Translations under genes and position numbers: made by a program
Notes under the pieces: model-generated
Database searches by the model: none
Told to the model about the DNA's origin: nothing
The model's input: only the letters and a program-made list of their open reading frames with translations
Part shown: in pieces, positions 34,925 to 46,700 of the stretch
How the letters are laid out: each line of letters starts with the position of its first letter
Numbering within the stretch: position 1 is the stretch's first letter
From: Megamerina dolium
Taxonomy: Eukaryota > Arthropoda > Insecta > Diptera > Megamerinidae
Direction: 5' to 3'
DNA: 64,000 nt
Assembly: GCA_963854835.1 (NCBI GenBank)
Contig: OY978529.1
Coordinates: forward strand, 34,530,055-34,594,054

Positions 34925-37002
34925 ATGTGGAAGTTACTAATTCTTACAATAGCAATGAGTGGATTTAACGCGGAAGCAAGTAAATATGCACATTAAAATT
35001 GTTGAAAATTAATTCAATAATGAATTCTAAATAATTTTGTTTTACACTCTGCTGTAAATTATTTACTTGGCAGGTAGACGCACTGGAAAACGTTATGCAT
35101 CATATGGTGGCACTGGAGCCGGTTCATATGCCGGCGGTGATGATTATGATGATTATGGTTATGCACCCAATTTTGGTGCCGGCTTCATTGATCCCTATGT
35201 ATTTCATCAACAATTGACCGCACAAATATTGGCACAACATGCAGCACAACACAAGTAAGGCAATTACTTACACAATACGTATATCGTACAATATTTGTGC
35301 TTAGTACTCGTATGCTATTAGAATTTAATTAAATTAATTAGATGGTGATTTGTATGTATGTATGCAAATATTATAGCTAACCATTAGATTATATTATTAG
35401 CAATCTAATTATTTAAATTATTCGCTTGTATTATCTGCTGCTTGTTATTATTAGTGCGATTGCTTCCACATATTCAGTTGGTGATTCTGCAGCATATGCT
35501 GATGCTTCTTTGTATCCAGATGACATGTAAATATACATACTATATAAAATATTTATTATTATTTACATTAGAAATTGTTACTAATATGCGCAAGTGCTTA
35601 ATCATAAAATTTTGCAATTTTCTCGATACATATATTCATGCATATTAGGGTGTATCAAATCTGCGAATAAATTATGCTATCCAAAAGAGCTTATACCCGT
35701 TCATATAGTATTTTGAGCAAGAACTAAAAGAAAAGAAAGTCCAAAATCTGTCAAAACACAGCTACTGTCAACACTCTATATTAAGGTTGCAGTGTAATTC
35801 CATAAAATTGAATAAAATTGAATAAAATTCAATTGATGAAAATTTAGAATTCGCTCATAAGCCTCTTTCGTATTATTGAGCCATAAAATCGCGCCAACAA
35901 GGAGGGCAAAATATGACCGAGCTGGTGGGCTGCCATAAAAAATGACCGCAAAACATCTGAAAATCTACCAATAATCCCATAGCTGCACAAAAATCCCCAC
36001 TAGAGGGTGGTGATATGTTGTGCCGATCTTCATCAGATTTTACTTCTTCAATATTTTGACTGATCTCCCTTGCTAAACGTACCCTTCAACCTTTGGAAGA
36101 ACTCTTAAAGCTCACATTTCGTTGCGCCTTCAATAAAAATTTTATTTTAAAAAAGTTAAATTTTATTCGACAATTTTCCATCATGTTCAATTATGTCGAA
36201 AACGTAAGCTTTCAAAAAAAAAAATTGACCGACATTCCTTACATGTGTGCTATTTTTTACAAGCTTATTCAGCCAAGAGTTGTGATTTTGCACGCAATAT
36301 AAACAAAAATATCGACTTTTCAAAAGCAATTTTTTAACCAACAGAAAAAAGCCATGTGTTCCGAACTTTAAAAACCACTAAATGAAGAACCCTAATGTCT
36401 CGAATATGTATTTTTTTTTTCTTAGTTTTAAATATTTTTCCTTTAGATAGACTTTAGATACCAGTTTCGAATTGTATGTAAACATTTTGTTCGATTTGAT
36501 ACACCCTAATCTTCTACATAAACCAAAGAATAAAAATAAAATTTGATATATGAGAATGTCCATTGAAATGTATATTCTTATCTCACGATAGTGCTATTCA
36601 ACAACAAGCAGCTGCTGGTCATCAAGGTGGTTATTACAGCGGCGGTGCCGGTAGCAGCGGTGGTCATCGTCATCGTTATGCACCGAATTATGCAGCTGCC
36701 AGTGGTTCGATTGGACCGGGTGGTTATCATCAGACCGCATATATAAGCCCAGCAAATCCAGTAAGTCAATTTTGAAATAACCATTTCTTCATCTTCTGTA
36801 TCTATTCCACTCGTTCTTTCAGGCTGTTCCAAATATCAGCAATCGTTTCGGTGGCAGTTCCAGTCCCGGCGGCTACAAAGGTGTTTCGGTTAGTTCATTC
36901 AGCAGCAGTTCTGACATTGATGGCAAACGGAGTAGTCAACGTGGCGCTCAGACTACAGTGAATGATAATGGTAAAGTCACCACATACAGGGTGCACTCTT
37001 AA
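34925..37002 (+). CDS. Small secreted Gly/Ser/Tyr-rich protein
   Basis: Five exons join in frame: 34,925-34,979; 35,074-35,254; 35,455-35,526; 36,592-36,760; 36,823-37,002, encoding 218 residues. Residues 1-18 form a signal peptide (MWKLLILTIAMSGFNAEA), so the product should be exported. The mature part is rich in Gly, Ser, Tyr and His (SYGGTGAGSYAGGDDYDDYG, HRHRYAPNYAAA, GSSSPGGYKG). It ends in TTVNDNGKVTTYRVHS, a signature shared with the gene at 43.8-48.3 kb. All introns are GT/AG. Exon 3 is 72 nt and symmetric, so skipping it would give 194 residues in the same frame. Composition suggests an extracellular structural protein such as cuticle or eggshell, but I do not recognise the family. 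The start follows a spliced leader. Confidence 0.88.
35648..36506. mobile_element. MITE-like element in intron 3 of gene 1
   Basis: GGGTGTATCAAATC at 35,648 is mirrored by GATTTGATACACCC ending at 36,506, with TA on both sides (35,646-35,647 and 36,507-36,508). Length is 859 bp. It carries one and a half units of the ~150-bp tandem repeat family (35,930-36,110) and no transposase. Confidence 0.75.
35930..36110. repeat. Tandem-repeat unit inside the MITE
   Basis: GCAAAACATCTGAAAATCTA, CCAATAATCCCATAGCTG, CACTAGAGGG and TCATCAGATTTTACTTCTTC match the unit seen in oxidase intron 3. Confidence 0.7.
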
Positions 37003-37162
37003 TTCTTGTCCGATGATAAGGGGACACGAGGAAGTGCAAAATGTGATTTTGAATTTCTGTTTTTATTTTGTTTTACTTCGAATAACTTTCGATCACATAT
37101 GGTGTAATAATTTGGTAATATCTTGAAAATGATTGAAAAAAAAAAAAAAAAATAATAATAAT

Positions 37163-37168
37163 AATAAA
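37163..37168 (+). promoter_or_regulatory. Candidate polyadenylation signal, gene 1
   Basis: AATAAA about 160 bases after the stop codon, following an AAT run. Confidence 0.5.
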
Positions 37169-37199
37169 ATTTGCGATTAGAAAACGTATCATATGTAAT

Positions 37200-38400
37200 A
37201 TTTTATTTATTATTTTTTAAAAATAAAAATAATCAACATTTTATTTATTTTATTATTTTTCGCATTCCCTATGTTCTTTTGAATTGATTAATTAAGATCG
37301 TAATTGTTCCAAGAATGAACAAGAATTGCGGTCAGTGAAATAATGCAAAACAATCCGCACAGAGTGTTTTCTGAAAGAGCAAGGTTGCTTGAGGTTTTTC
37401 AAAAAAATTTCTGAAAAAAAAATCCAATTAATTTTTATTATTATTTTATGCGCTATCTTCTGAGTATGGTATCCAGATATTAGCATTTTAAGATATTTTG
37501 GATTTTTTGACGTAAGTTGTCATTAAATTTTCAAAATTTTTGACATTTTCCTTATCTCATACAATATTATCTTCAAGATTGGGGCAATATTTAAAAATTC
37601 GATTATCATCTGAAGGTTGTGACGATTAGTCCAATGTTAATATCTCAAATTACTCTCTGAGGTTACTGGATTAGGTACATTGATATTTAGGATCTTAGTT
37701 TTTTCTCAAAATACTTCCCGTTTTGACGACATTACTCCAAATGATTGCGACTGAAAACCATATGGATCAGATGCAATTTAGTGGGAAGATATTTTGAAGA
37801 AATAGTATGGGCTATATGCGATATATAAATCAATTTATTCGTGAGAAATATTAGGAGACTTTTAATTAGGGCAGGGTATATATCCAGAAACTTGGCTCGA
37901 GCACGCTTTTGTTGAATACACTGTATATATTCTTCATGAAGATGAAGTTGGCAATAATTTAGTGAATTTTTTTAAAAATAGCTACAGCAAATTGTGGCGT
38001 AATGTATGTAAATTGAATCCAAGACAATGTCACTTAAAGAAAATATAGGTTTATGGTATAAACAGAGTCTAGGAAAAAAAAAGTTTTATATGCAAGTGCT
38101 GACCTATTTACGAGGATGAGATAAAACAATTTCACCCTGACACATAATTTCATGGCACCAGTAGGTATAATTAATGGAGTTCTAATTCGTAACTCCTTGA
38201 ATTCTAAGGGAGTAATTCACCAATAGACACTACATTTGCCGACAATCGAGCAATACCTAGAATCAACGACTCCAGACTCTAGAATTAGGACTTCAGTCCT
38301 AACTTTTAATTTTGACTCCTGCTCAGAAAATCTTCTTTAAACTAAATACAGACTCTTTTCCATCATATTCAATAAAAAAAAGGGTGTGTGTGTGTGTGTG
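37200..38400. other. No gene found
   Basis: AT-rich spacer. A TG run lies at 38,384-38,408. Nothing else recognised. Confidence 0.4.
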
Positions 38401-38408
38401 TATGTGTG

Positions 38409-38575
38409 TAGCAATTATAGGTCCAAAAGGGCTCGTTGGACGAGATACTTTCCAGTACTGTTGTGTGTTTTGAATTTTGGACAACATTAGAAAGGTCCTA
38501 ATTAGATTGGCCAGTTCCGAAAGGTACATCCTTTGTGGCATCACTTTTTCCAATAGAGTTCTCACAATCCGTACG
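38409..38575 (-). mobile_element. SINE 3' part
   Basis: Reverse body and tail: AAAGGGCTCGTTGGACGAG, ACTGTTGTGTGTTTTGAATT, AGATTGGCCAGTTCCGAAAG and GGCATCACTTTTTC. The head is missing. Confidence 0.75.
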
Positions 38576-38579
38576 TCCC

Positions 38580-40310
38580 CTTGAAATCAGAATTAATAAA
38601 AATATTGAATAAGAAAAACTTTACCTTTATTGCTGTAATTACAATACAGCTTGACGTCGAGTGCCATTTTTTTGGGATAATCGAGAAAACATTCAAGCAT
38701 TTTTCGACTCATATATGTTTCGGTAGACATCCATTAGAGAGCAATGTTAAAGTTACTAACATCGTAAACAGCAATTTTGACTAGAAGATGACCCTAACCA
38801 CGTGCTTCCTAAAAAAATCTAATCCTAAGTCATCCTTCTGCTGGATTTGATGTCAGATAGCCTGATTGGGCTATGTTTATTTTCGGACAATTTGAAAAAT
38901 CGTATCATTGTAGTTAGTCCTAAAAATGTGGTATCAAAATGGCCGAGCACTTTTGGGCATTAGCTCCTCTTAGTAGCATTTGTAGTATTATTTATCGAGC
39001 TGCGAAGTTCTCTGAGGTTATCGAAGATTATTCAAGATGTGAATTTTAAAAGTTGCTAACATTTCTGTGATTTAAAATCTGCTAATGATATCAAAGAAAA
39101 GGGAAAACTCAAGTTCTAACGAAGAGAAGCAGGTATTGCACAGAGAAAGTAATCGTCCAAGATTTTTGCCCCGTCGCGGGAAATAAATATACCATCAATA
39201 TTTGTCTATCGCACTATCAAAGATACTATAGGATTCTTAGACCACGAGAAACCAATCCGTATGTATTGCAACAGAATTGCAATAAAAAAAAAATCCAAAA
39301 ATCGATTGCACCATGAAATATGATTTGGGACTCCTAGAACACGAGAGAGACATGCACTGAAGCAGAAATGCAAACGAAGAATGATTATAAATTACGTTTG
39401 GTAACTGAAGATCAAATTTTAATCGTTGTGGAACCATGAAAAGTATTCGAGAGTTTAAAAAGGACCCAATCCGACTTCTCTAATCGTGTTCAATTTTTTA
39501 AAAAATGGTATCAAAACTTTGGAGAAGGTATACAAATGTCAAGTTTTGGAGAAGGTTGTTAAGAAATTCAATAAAATATAATTCTTACATAATATGGACG
39601 ATCTTTGTAATAAGACTCCGACTAGGCCCGAAAAGTAAGAGCTTCTCGTACGCCGTTAAAAAATGTTTTATTTCAGTGTTTGACTGGCAAACTGGCAATC
39701 TCTTGAGTCACGACTTGTGATCTCTCTTAAAGGCTGTGATTTGTAATACTAACCGCAAAAATTTGAAACCTTAAATAGTACACTCGTCCGTGTAATATAC
39801 TGCAATCGATGAGTGACCGTAGAGGGTTCGTTCGTGTTAATTTTATTTCTTGTCGTGGTTACGGACATCCAATAAACATTACCGAGTTATTTTAAAATCA
39901 TATTTTATCACTGAAAAATACTACCAAACACTAAACTATGCGTGTAAGTACCGAATTGCACAAGAAAGTTGAATGATTAATTCTGAAGATTTCAGCAAAA
40001 TTAATGCGAACAAATTCGACTTAAGCGACTTACTATCTCTAACGCTAGTATATCTTTATTTTTTCTTAGAATAATTGGGCGATTTACTTAAATTTCATTT
40101 TCTTTAGAATCAAGTATTTTAGGGATTTTCATGGAATTCTACATTAGCTTCGGGAATGACAGAATCTATAATTTTCATCAGAATTATGCAAATTGAAAAT
40201 TTCGAAATTTTATCATTTACTAAACTGACGTGGATTTACTTACGGGTATTTATTAAATATCACTGTATATAAGTATAATCGCAAAATTGCTTCCTTTCTG
40301 GCATGAGGGT
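38580..40310. other. No gene found
   Basis: Unassigned AT-rich sequence. A weak duplication of about 98 bp (TTCTTAGACCACGAGAAACC at 39,234 against CTCCTAGAACACGAGAGAGA at 39,331) is the only structure noticed. Confidence 0.4.
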
Positions 40311-40317
40311 ATATTAA

Positions 40318-41106
40318 GGTGGCCTCTAAATGTATTTAAGAAAAATTTTCTATGCAAATTCTAGCAGTTTTCATCATCAAAATCTATTGAATTTTATTAA
40401 AAAAGGGAAAACAGAAACAAAAGTTTCGTTCCGCTCAGGAAGTTTTTCATTGATTTTTTAATATTACTTAACCAGAAGGCGGAATAAAAGTCATTTTTCC
40501 TTCTCCACAAGAGGAGATATGGATTTGTCGATTTTTAGGTGTTTTTAGGTGCATTTCGTATAGGCTGTCCATTAAGGTGTAGTAATAAGAGGTAAGTTGG
40601 AGGAAATATTACGGTGAAAAAATGAGTGGAAGTGTTTCACCGTACATGTTACTCCTCTAGGCTCACTCTGAGAACGGTGGAGGCAAAATTTACAATTAAA
40701 AATATAAATTTTGTTGGGAAGCCACTTTAACGTGTAAAAATAAGGTGTAAATATGTTTGCGAAATATTTGGAGAAAAAATGAATCGTGTTGAAGCATACG
40801 TTTTATCCATGTGGCGGCAACTACTGGGAACCTCTAAGAAATGGAAAAAATGGGTAGAAATTTTCGGAGGAATTATTTGTAAGAAAAATTAATAAAACTC
40901 CGTCTTCGATTCTTTAGAGGCGAGATATTATGTTTGAATAATATGAAAAATTTTTTTCAATTGTAGGACACGTGTGGAAAGGCTAGAATTATATCAATTA
41001 GCACGAAATTTCGTATTATGTAGTTTTTTCTAAAATCTAATATTTTGTTTTATGAGAACTAGAAAAGAAAAATAATTTGTTTTTTTTTTTTTAAATAAGC
41101 GCCACC
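40318..41106. mobile_element. Candidate MITE between TTAA sites
   Basis: TTAAGGTGGC at 40,314 is mirrored by GCCACCTTAA ending at 41,110. Beyond these ten bases the arms only loosely match (CTCTAAATGTATTTAAG versus CGCTTATTTAAA). Length is 789 bp between the TTAA sites and no coding capacity is visible. The TTAA-GG start is like the element at 30.3 kb. Confidence 0.5.
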
Positions 41107-41111
41107 TTAAT

Positions 41112-41854
41112 GTACATATATGTATGTGTACGTAGACGTGTACATAATTCAAGGTTTCCCAATGGCGTTTTGCAAAAATCTCCTTGCACTTTTTTAAGGT
41201 TTAAGTCCGTTCAAATGAAATTGATTAAGTACTTATTGTATTTGATAGAAAACGAAAATCATACGTAAGTATATGTATGGCTTGTGGCAAAAGTGAATTA
41301 ACTCAAAATATATGAGTTTCAAGTAAATAGTTAAAAAATAAACTACCGAACTTTATCATAGTCTACTAGCTGTATCGGTATAGTTTTGTTTAGTGGCGGA
41401 GGTTTTCTTTTTGAGCTCGACATTGCTTAGGTGGCCTATCTTGTGGTCTACCTTACATTTTCTCCAATACGATTTTTAATTTATATTATTTTTAAATGTC
41501 AACATTCATAGAATATATTGCAATAAAGTATCAAAAATTGCCATATTAAAATATATGAGGCATATATATGCCCACTAGTCAAGTTAATTAAAGTCCTCTG
41601 ACTTGTTCGGATTCCCATTCAATTACAGTGTATTTCATAATAAGGCAGATCGATTAAAAACGTAAGATAATCTTAGTAGTAGGACATTTAAAATTGTCAT
41701 TTTTGAACGACTTTGATATCATCTATTTGACTTTTGTCTACCTTTTGCATGAAATTCGGTTAATGGGCTCATATAGCTGCCTTACGGGTACCTTACAAAG
41801 TAATGCATCTATAGAAAACACAATCTATTTCGTTTTTCGGTAATCTATTTAATA
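41112..41854. other. No gene found
   Basis: AT-rich spacer. Confidence 0.4.
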
Positions 41855-41856
41855 TA

Positions 41857-43082
41857 CCAGGTGTACAAGCTTAAATCCGGTGTTTTCGGTAAAAAAAAAA
41901 AAAACACATTTTTTTCATAGAAAGCCAAAAATTAATTTATTCAAAGTATTTTCCCTCACTAGCTATACATTTTTGCCATCTCTCGGGCAATTTTTGTATA
42001 CCATGCCAAAAGAATTTCTCAATTTTCGTGGCAAACCACTCGTCAAGCCATTTTCCGACGTCTTCATACGAATCGAAGTGCTGTTCGGCGAGCGCGTTAC
42101 CCATCGACGAAAACAGGTGATAGTCAGAAGGGGCCAGGTCTGGTGAATAAGCGGGATGAGGTAGCACCCTCCAATTGAGTGTGTCCAAGTAATTTTGGAC
42201 CAATTTTGATGTGTGCGATTGGAGCGTTGTCGTGGAGAAAAATCAGCTTCTCATGCCTTTGTTCATAACCAGGCTTTTTTTCACCCAAAGCACCGCGCAA
42301 TTTCACTAGTTGTTGGTAGTAGCGGTGAGCATTTACAGTTCCACCAGGTTTCAACAGCTCGTAGTAGATGACACCCTGCTGATCCCACCAAACGATTTTG
42401 TCTTGGAGAAGAAGTTGCTGGTTGGCCACGATTTTTTTCGTTTAGGATTCTCAAAGTATATCCACTTTTCATCGCCAGTCACCACAAGATGCAGGAACGA
42501 CTTTCATTTTTGTCTAGCAAGCAAGATTTCGCATGTGTTTTGGCGTCGCTCCATCTGCCTATCGTTCAATTCATGGGGTACCCATTTTTCAAATTTTTGA
42601 ACCTTCACCATGGCTCGTAAACATTGGGAAATGGCTTGTTGAGTAACACCTAACTGTTTGGCAAGCATTTTTTTGCGATTGGGTGTCATCATCATCCAAA
42701 AGAGCCCGCATATCATGGTCCTCAACTTTTCTGGGTCTATTTTCACGCTTCTTGTCACTCAAGTCAAAATGGCCTTCTTTGAACCGACGAAACCAGTCCC
42801 TCCAAGTGGTATCCGATAGCGCACTGTCACCATAGGCCTCCATAAGCATTCGATGCGACTCAGCAGCAGATTTCTTCAAATTGAAGCAAAAAATTTGAGC
42901 TTTCTGGCACGAAACTAGACATGATTATACGAGGAAAAATGTATGTTGTTGTATGAAATCACTGATGATATTCACTAATTGATGTAAACAAGTGTCGAAC
43001 TCATAAAAAAAGGATGCACAGTCGATAAGAGCTCAATAACGCCATGTACGAGCAAACAGCGGATTTAAGCTTGTACACCTGG
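41857..43082 (-). mobile_element. mariner (DD34D) transposon with intact ends
   Basis: CCAGGTGTACAAGCTTAAAT at 41,857 is mirrored at 43,060-43,082, giving a perfect inverted repeat of about 23 bp ending ATCCG. TA flanks both ends (41,855-41,856 and 43,083-43,084). The 1,226-bp length is normal for a mariner. The single gene inside is broken. Confidence 0.93.
41937..42922 (-). pseudogene. Broken mariner transposase (DD34D)
   Basis: Read from 42,922 it starts MSSFVPE. It then shows, with shifts of frame, KSAAESHRMLMEAYGDSALS, WRDWFRRFKEGHFDLSDKKR, QLGVTQQAISQCLRAM, VTGDEKWIYFENP (first Asp), WWDQQGVIYYELLKPGG, LHDNAPIAHIK (second Asp) and YSPDLAPSDYHLF (third Asp). The last two Asp are 34 residues apart. 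At least four frameshifts are needed to read it (near 42,890, 42,680, 42,430 and 42,210), so the copy cannot make transposase. Its ends could still be mobilised by a relative. Confidence 0.9.
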
Positions 43083-43089
43083 TATTCTT

Positions 43090-43755
43090 TCCCAATTCCC
43101 CTTATATTCTTGTAAGTGACAATTCGAAGTACTAAATAAGTATTGGACTAGTAAAAAATTAACAGTTTAAGGAAATTCTGAATTATTTTGAGAGCATCAT
43201 TTATGGTATTTTCCCCACTGGGTTTTTAAATGTACAAATACGAGTATAAGTGTTGTTATATAGAAATTTGTTATCAATACTGCGACTATGACTATGATGA
43301 TGTTTTCTAGGTCAAGAAGTATCATACGGTTCAAGTTTCTTTTCTTGGACCATACTATTGTATATGTTTGTAAATATGTATGATGTATGCTACATATAGA
43401 AGAAGATGTTTGATTTAAATTTAAAATAAAAAATAAAAAAAAAAACAAAAAATTTAGTTTTTTTTTTTTGTTCAATTTTAATTGGATTTTATTATTATTA
43501 TTTTTTTCATAATTCATACTTCAGTTCCTCTTATCACCAATACTATGAAATTCTTATTATCAGTCTCACATGGATTACATTATGATGGAGCAGAATCGTC
43601 TTTAGCTTCATTTTGTCTGAGAGCAAATGAATTAAAAATGTACCTTGTTTCGTAAAATGAATTCATTATTTAAGAAGTGGTGGTAGGAGTAACACGTCTA
43701 AAAGTCAAATCGAAAAGTATTGTGTGTTCAATTAGAATTAAATATCTACAATCAA
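43090..43755. other. Upstream region of secreted repeat-protein gene
   Basis: Contains the unmarked promoter. The stretch just before the start codon (43,690-43,756) reads like a short 5' leader. No TATA box was placed with confidence. Confidence 0.4.
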
Positions 43756-43756
43756 G

Positions 43757-46700
43757 ATGAAGTGTTTCATTGTATTGGCCTTGTGCCTGTGTGCTGTTGT
43801 AGCAGGTAATTTTTGAAAACAACAATATATGAAAAATATGAAAAATTAGAATTCAAAAAATATATATTTTGCACTTATATCACTTTTTGGTGTGAAATTC
43901 GTGAGTTTTTATCAAATAAATTGCAGATGATTACAGAATATAATTTTTCTATGGTAAAAAAAAAAAAAAGTTTTAATTCAAAAAGAATTGAAAGAGAAAT
44001 TTCTGACACTACGGTTCTAAATTACGCTAAAGTTTTGCATTTATATTGTGTTTGAAAAATTATGTCAAAAATTGTCAATTGTCAAGTTATTCAATTCAAT
44101 TTAAAGTTCGAATTTTTATATTATTAATTTCATAATTAAATATTTTATATGGAAAAATGCCTAGTTTTGGAAATTATGTTGAGCTTTCGAAATTCTATTT
44201 TTCTGAAAATTGGAAAAAAAATCTAATGAAATTGTAATTTTTATATGAAATAGATTGTCCCTAACTGATCAGTTTCGAAAGAAATTTATAATTTGAAAAT
44301 TAAGCAAATGCTTCGAAAATAAAATCAATAAAAATTGAATAAATTTTTGTAAACGTTCAAATATCCCCAAGATGTGTTCGAAAGAAGAAAACAACCAAAA
44401 AAATTTTCATATAAATTCGATCATTGTTATATTTTCGATACAGAAATTTTTACCGAAATTATTTGACGTTAACTTTATTCAAATTATCTAATGTAAGATT
44501 TAAAAATTTTCGTATGAAAATATGAAATTAAAAATTTTCGAATTTTAAATGATCACATTTCAACATTTTGGAAAATTTTATATAATTTCTTAGTTTTGCA
44601 CAGCTTTCGAGTATATGCAAATAAGGGATCTACTTATATTAGACGGTTCCAAAGGGCAGAACTCGTGTGAGATCACTTGTTCTGAGTTTCGTTAGAAAAG
44701 CTCTTTTAAAAGCTTTTCAAAGCAAATTATTACTGCTGAAAGAATTGTGAATTGCTTGTCGAACTTTATTATCGAAAAAACTTTTCAGCCGGGGATTGAA
44801 CCCACGACCTACAGATCCGAAGACTAACGCACTAAAATTGAACATTTTTGTGAATTATGTAAGCCTTTCGAAAGTAGATCGTTAATAATAGTTTAAAATT
44901 ATATTTATTCGAATGTGATTACTAATTTGATTAGAAAATTCTTGAAAAATTCACACAGTAATGGAGTATAACTAAAGTTAAATATTAAGAGCTTTTCGAG
45001 TTATAGCAAATATATATATATGTATTTCGAAAGGTTAAACTGATAATTTTTGAAATATATGATATAATTCAACACGCAAAGTTTTTAAAAGATGAAAATG
45101 CGAAAATTTAAAAATTTTTGTATGAAAATTTCCATAATTTAATGCAAAAATTCTTGAAATAAGTTTCAAAAATAACATTTGAAAGCTTTAACCTTCGGAG
45201 CTGTTGTTTTTGAAATAAGCCCGATTTGCATTTACTGAAAATATTTTGTTATAATTTTGAAATTCTGCAATTCTTTGGAAAATTGCCCACTTCATAGCTA
45301 AAATGATGTCCAAACATATGAGAATTAACTTGCTATGAATTAATCACAAACACAATAATTTAGAAAACATTTGTGCTTTGCTCTAAAATCAGCACATTTT
45401 TGCTATGCGACGATCACCTGCAGTTCAACGAGCGATTTCGAAAAAGAGCAATGCATGACTACTTTCAAATAAAAAAAAAAAATAGAAATGCACTTGACAC
45501 TTTGTGCTTGTTGCTTGTTGTGTCAAATTTGGCATATTTGTCTACGCTATGAGCAACTCTGGTCCAGAGAGCATCATTATAACGAAATTCTATATATTTT
45601 ATTGTATTGAGAATCCGTTTGGGAGCAAATGATAATTAAATTGATTTATTTTAAGAAAAAATTCTAGTGAAATTGGAATAATAATGAAAAACAAAAAAGT
45701 ATATGTTTTGATGATAAGAGCGGCGGCATTTGACAATATACGAAGTGCAATGATCGTATATGCTTTTGGAGAATTCTAATCGCTTTGTTGGTTATAATCA
45801 ACGATTTGAATTAAACATTTTATTGAATTAAATCTCTTTTTTTTTCTTCATTCACGATTTTGAAGTGATAACTTTTGACATTTCATTCTTTTTTTTTTTT
45901 TTTCCTACTCAAGCTTATCTGTGACGGTGACAAGTTTTATAGAATTATGCAATAAAAATATTATGTCGTATTGTGATAATAACATCCTGTCTAATACAAA
46001 AACAAAAATTGATGTTTTTTAATTGAAATTAAATTGATTTTAATTTTGGCTTCTTTATTTCTTCTTTTATTTTTCACAGATGAGTTGGAAGGAAGGTAAT
46101 GAATGCATGGGAGATTGGAACAAGAAGTTGAAAGAGAAAACTTTTTGTAAAATGCAACAATTGAGTCAATATTATTTAGAGAAATAAACAACCAAAAAAT
46201 ATTGTAATATTTAGAGATTTTATTAATATTTAACAATTTTTCTTTCATTATCTTTGGGATTATATATACATTTTGCATATTGCTCGTAGAAGGAAGAATT
46301 TTTACCATTTGTAAGTACCTAAACAATTAAGGGAAAAAAGCTTCATCATTTCCTAATTGGCTTGGTACAAAATTTTATTCGCATAATTCTAATTAGATTG
46401 GCACGAAAATTAAAATTTGTGAAAAAAAAAAGCAAAATGCTCACATATTTTATGTGCTAATACTAATATCTATTACGTTTTTTCTTAATTTAATGCTTTG
46501 CACAGACACTATGGTCAACATCAACAAACTGTTGAAGAGGCAAAACGTCAGGTTAGCGAAGCTTTGGGAGCTAACTTAGATGCCGGGTAAGATGAAGCGA
46601 TAAAAGCACAGGAAAATGGAAATGAAATAATTTTACTATTCAATTTTAGTCAATCGTATGAGGAAATAGGCTCATATGGTGAAGGTGTTGGTACCGTCGG

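Noticed and set aside
36093..36302. Coding exon in intron 3 of gene 1
   Set aside because: It lies within the MITE and repeat unit, and its phase does not match neighbouring exons.
43813..44055. Small gene in the first intron of the repeat-protein gene
   Set aside because: Begins right after the splice donor, has no ATG start and very AT-rich codons; intron sequence.
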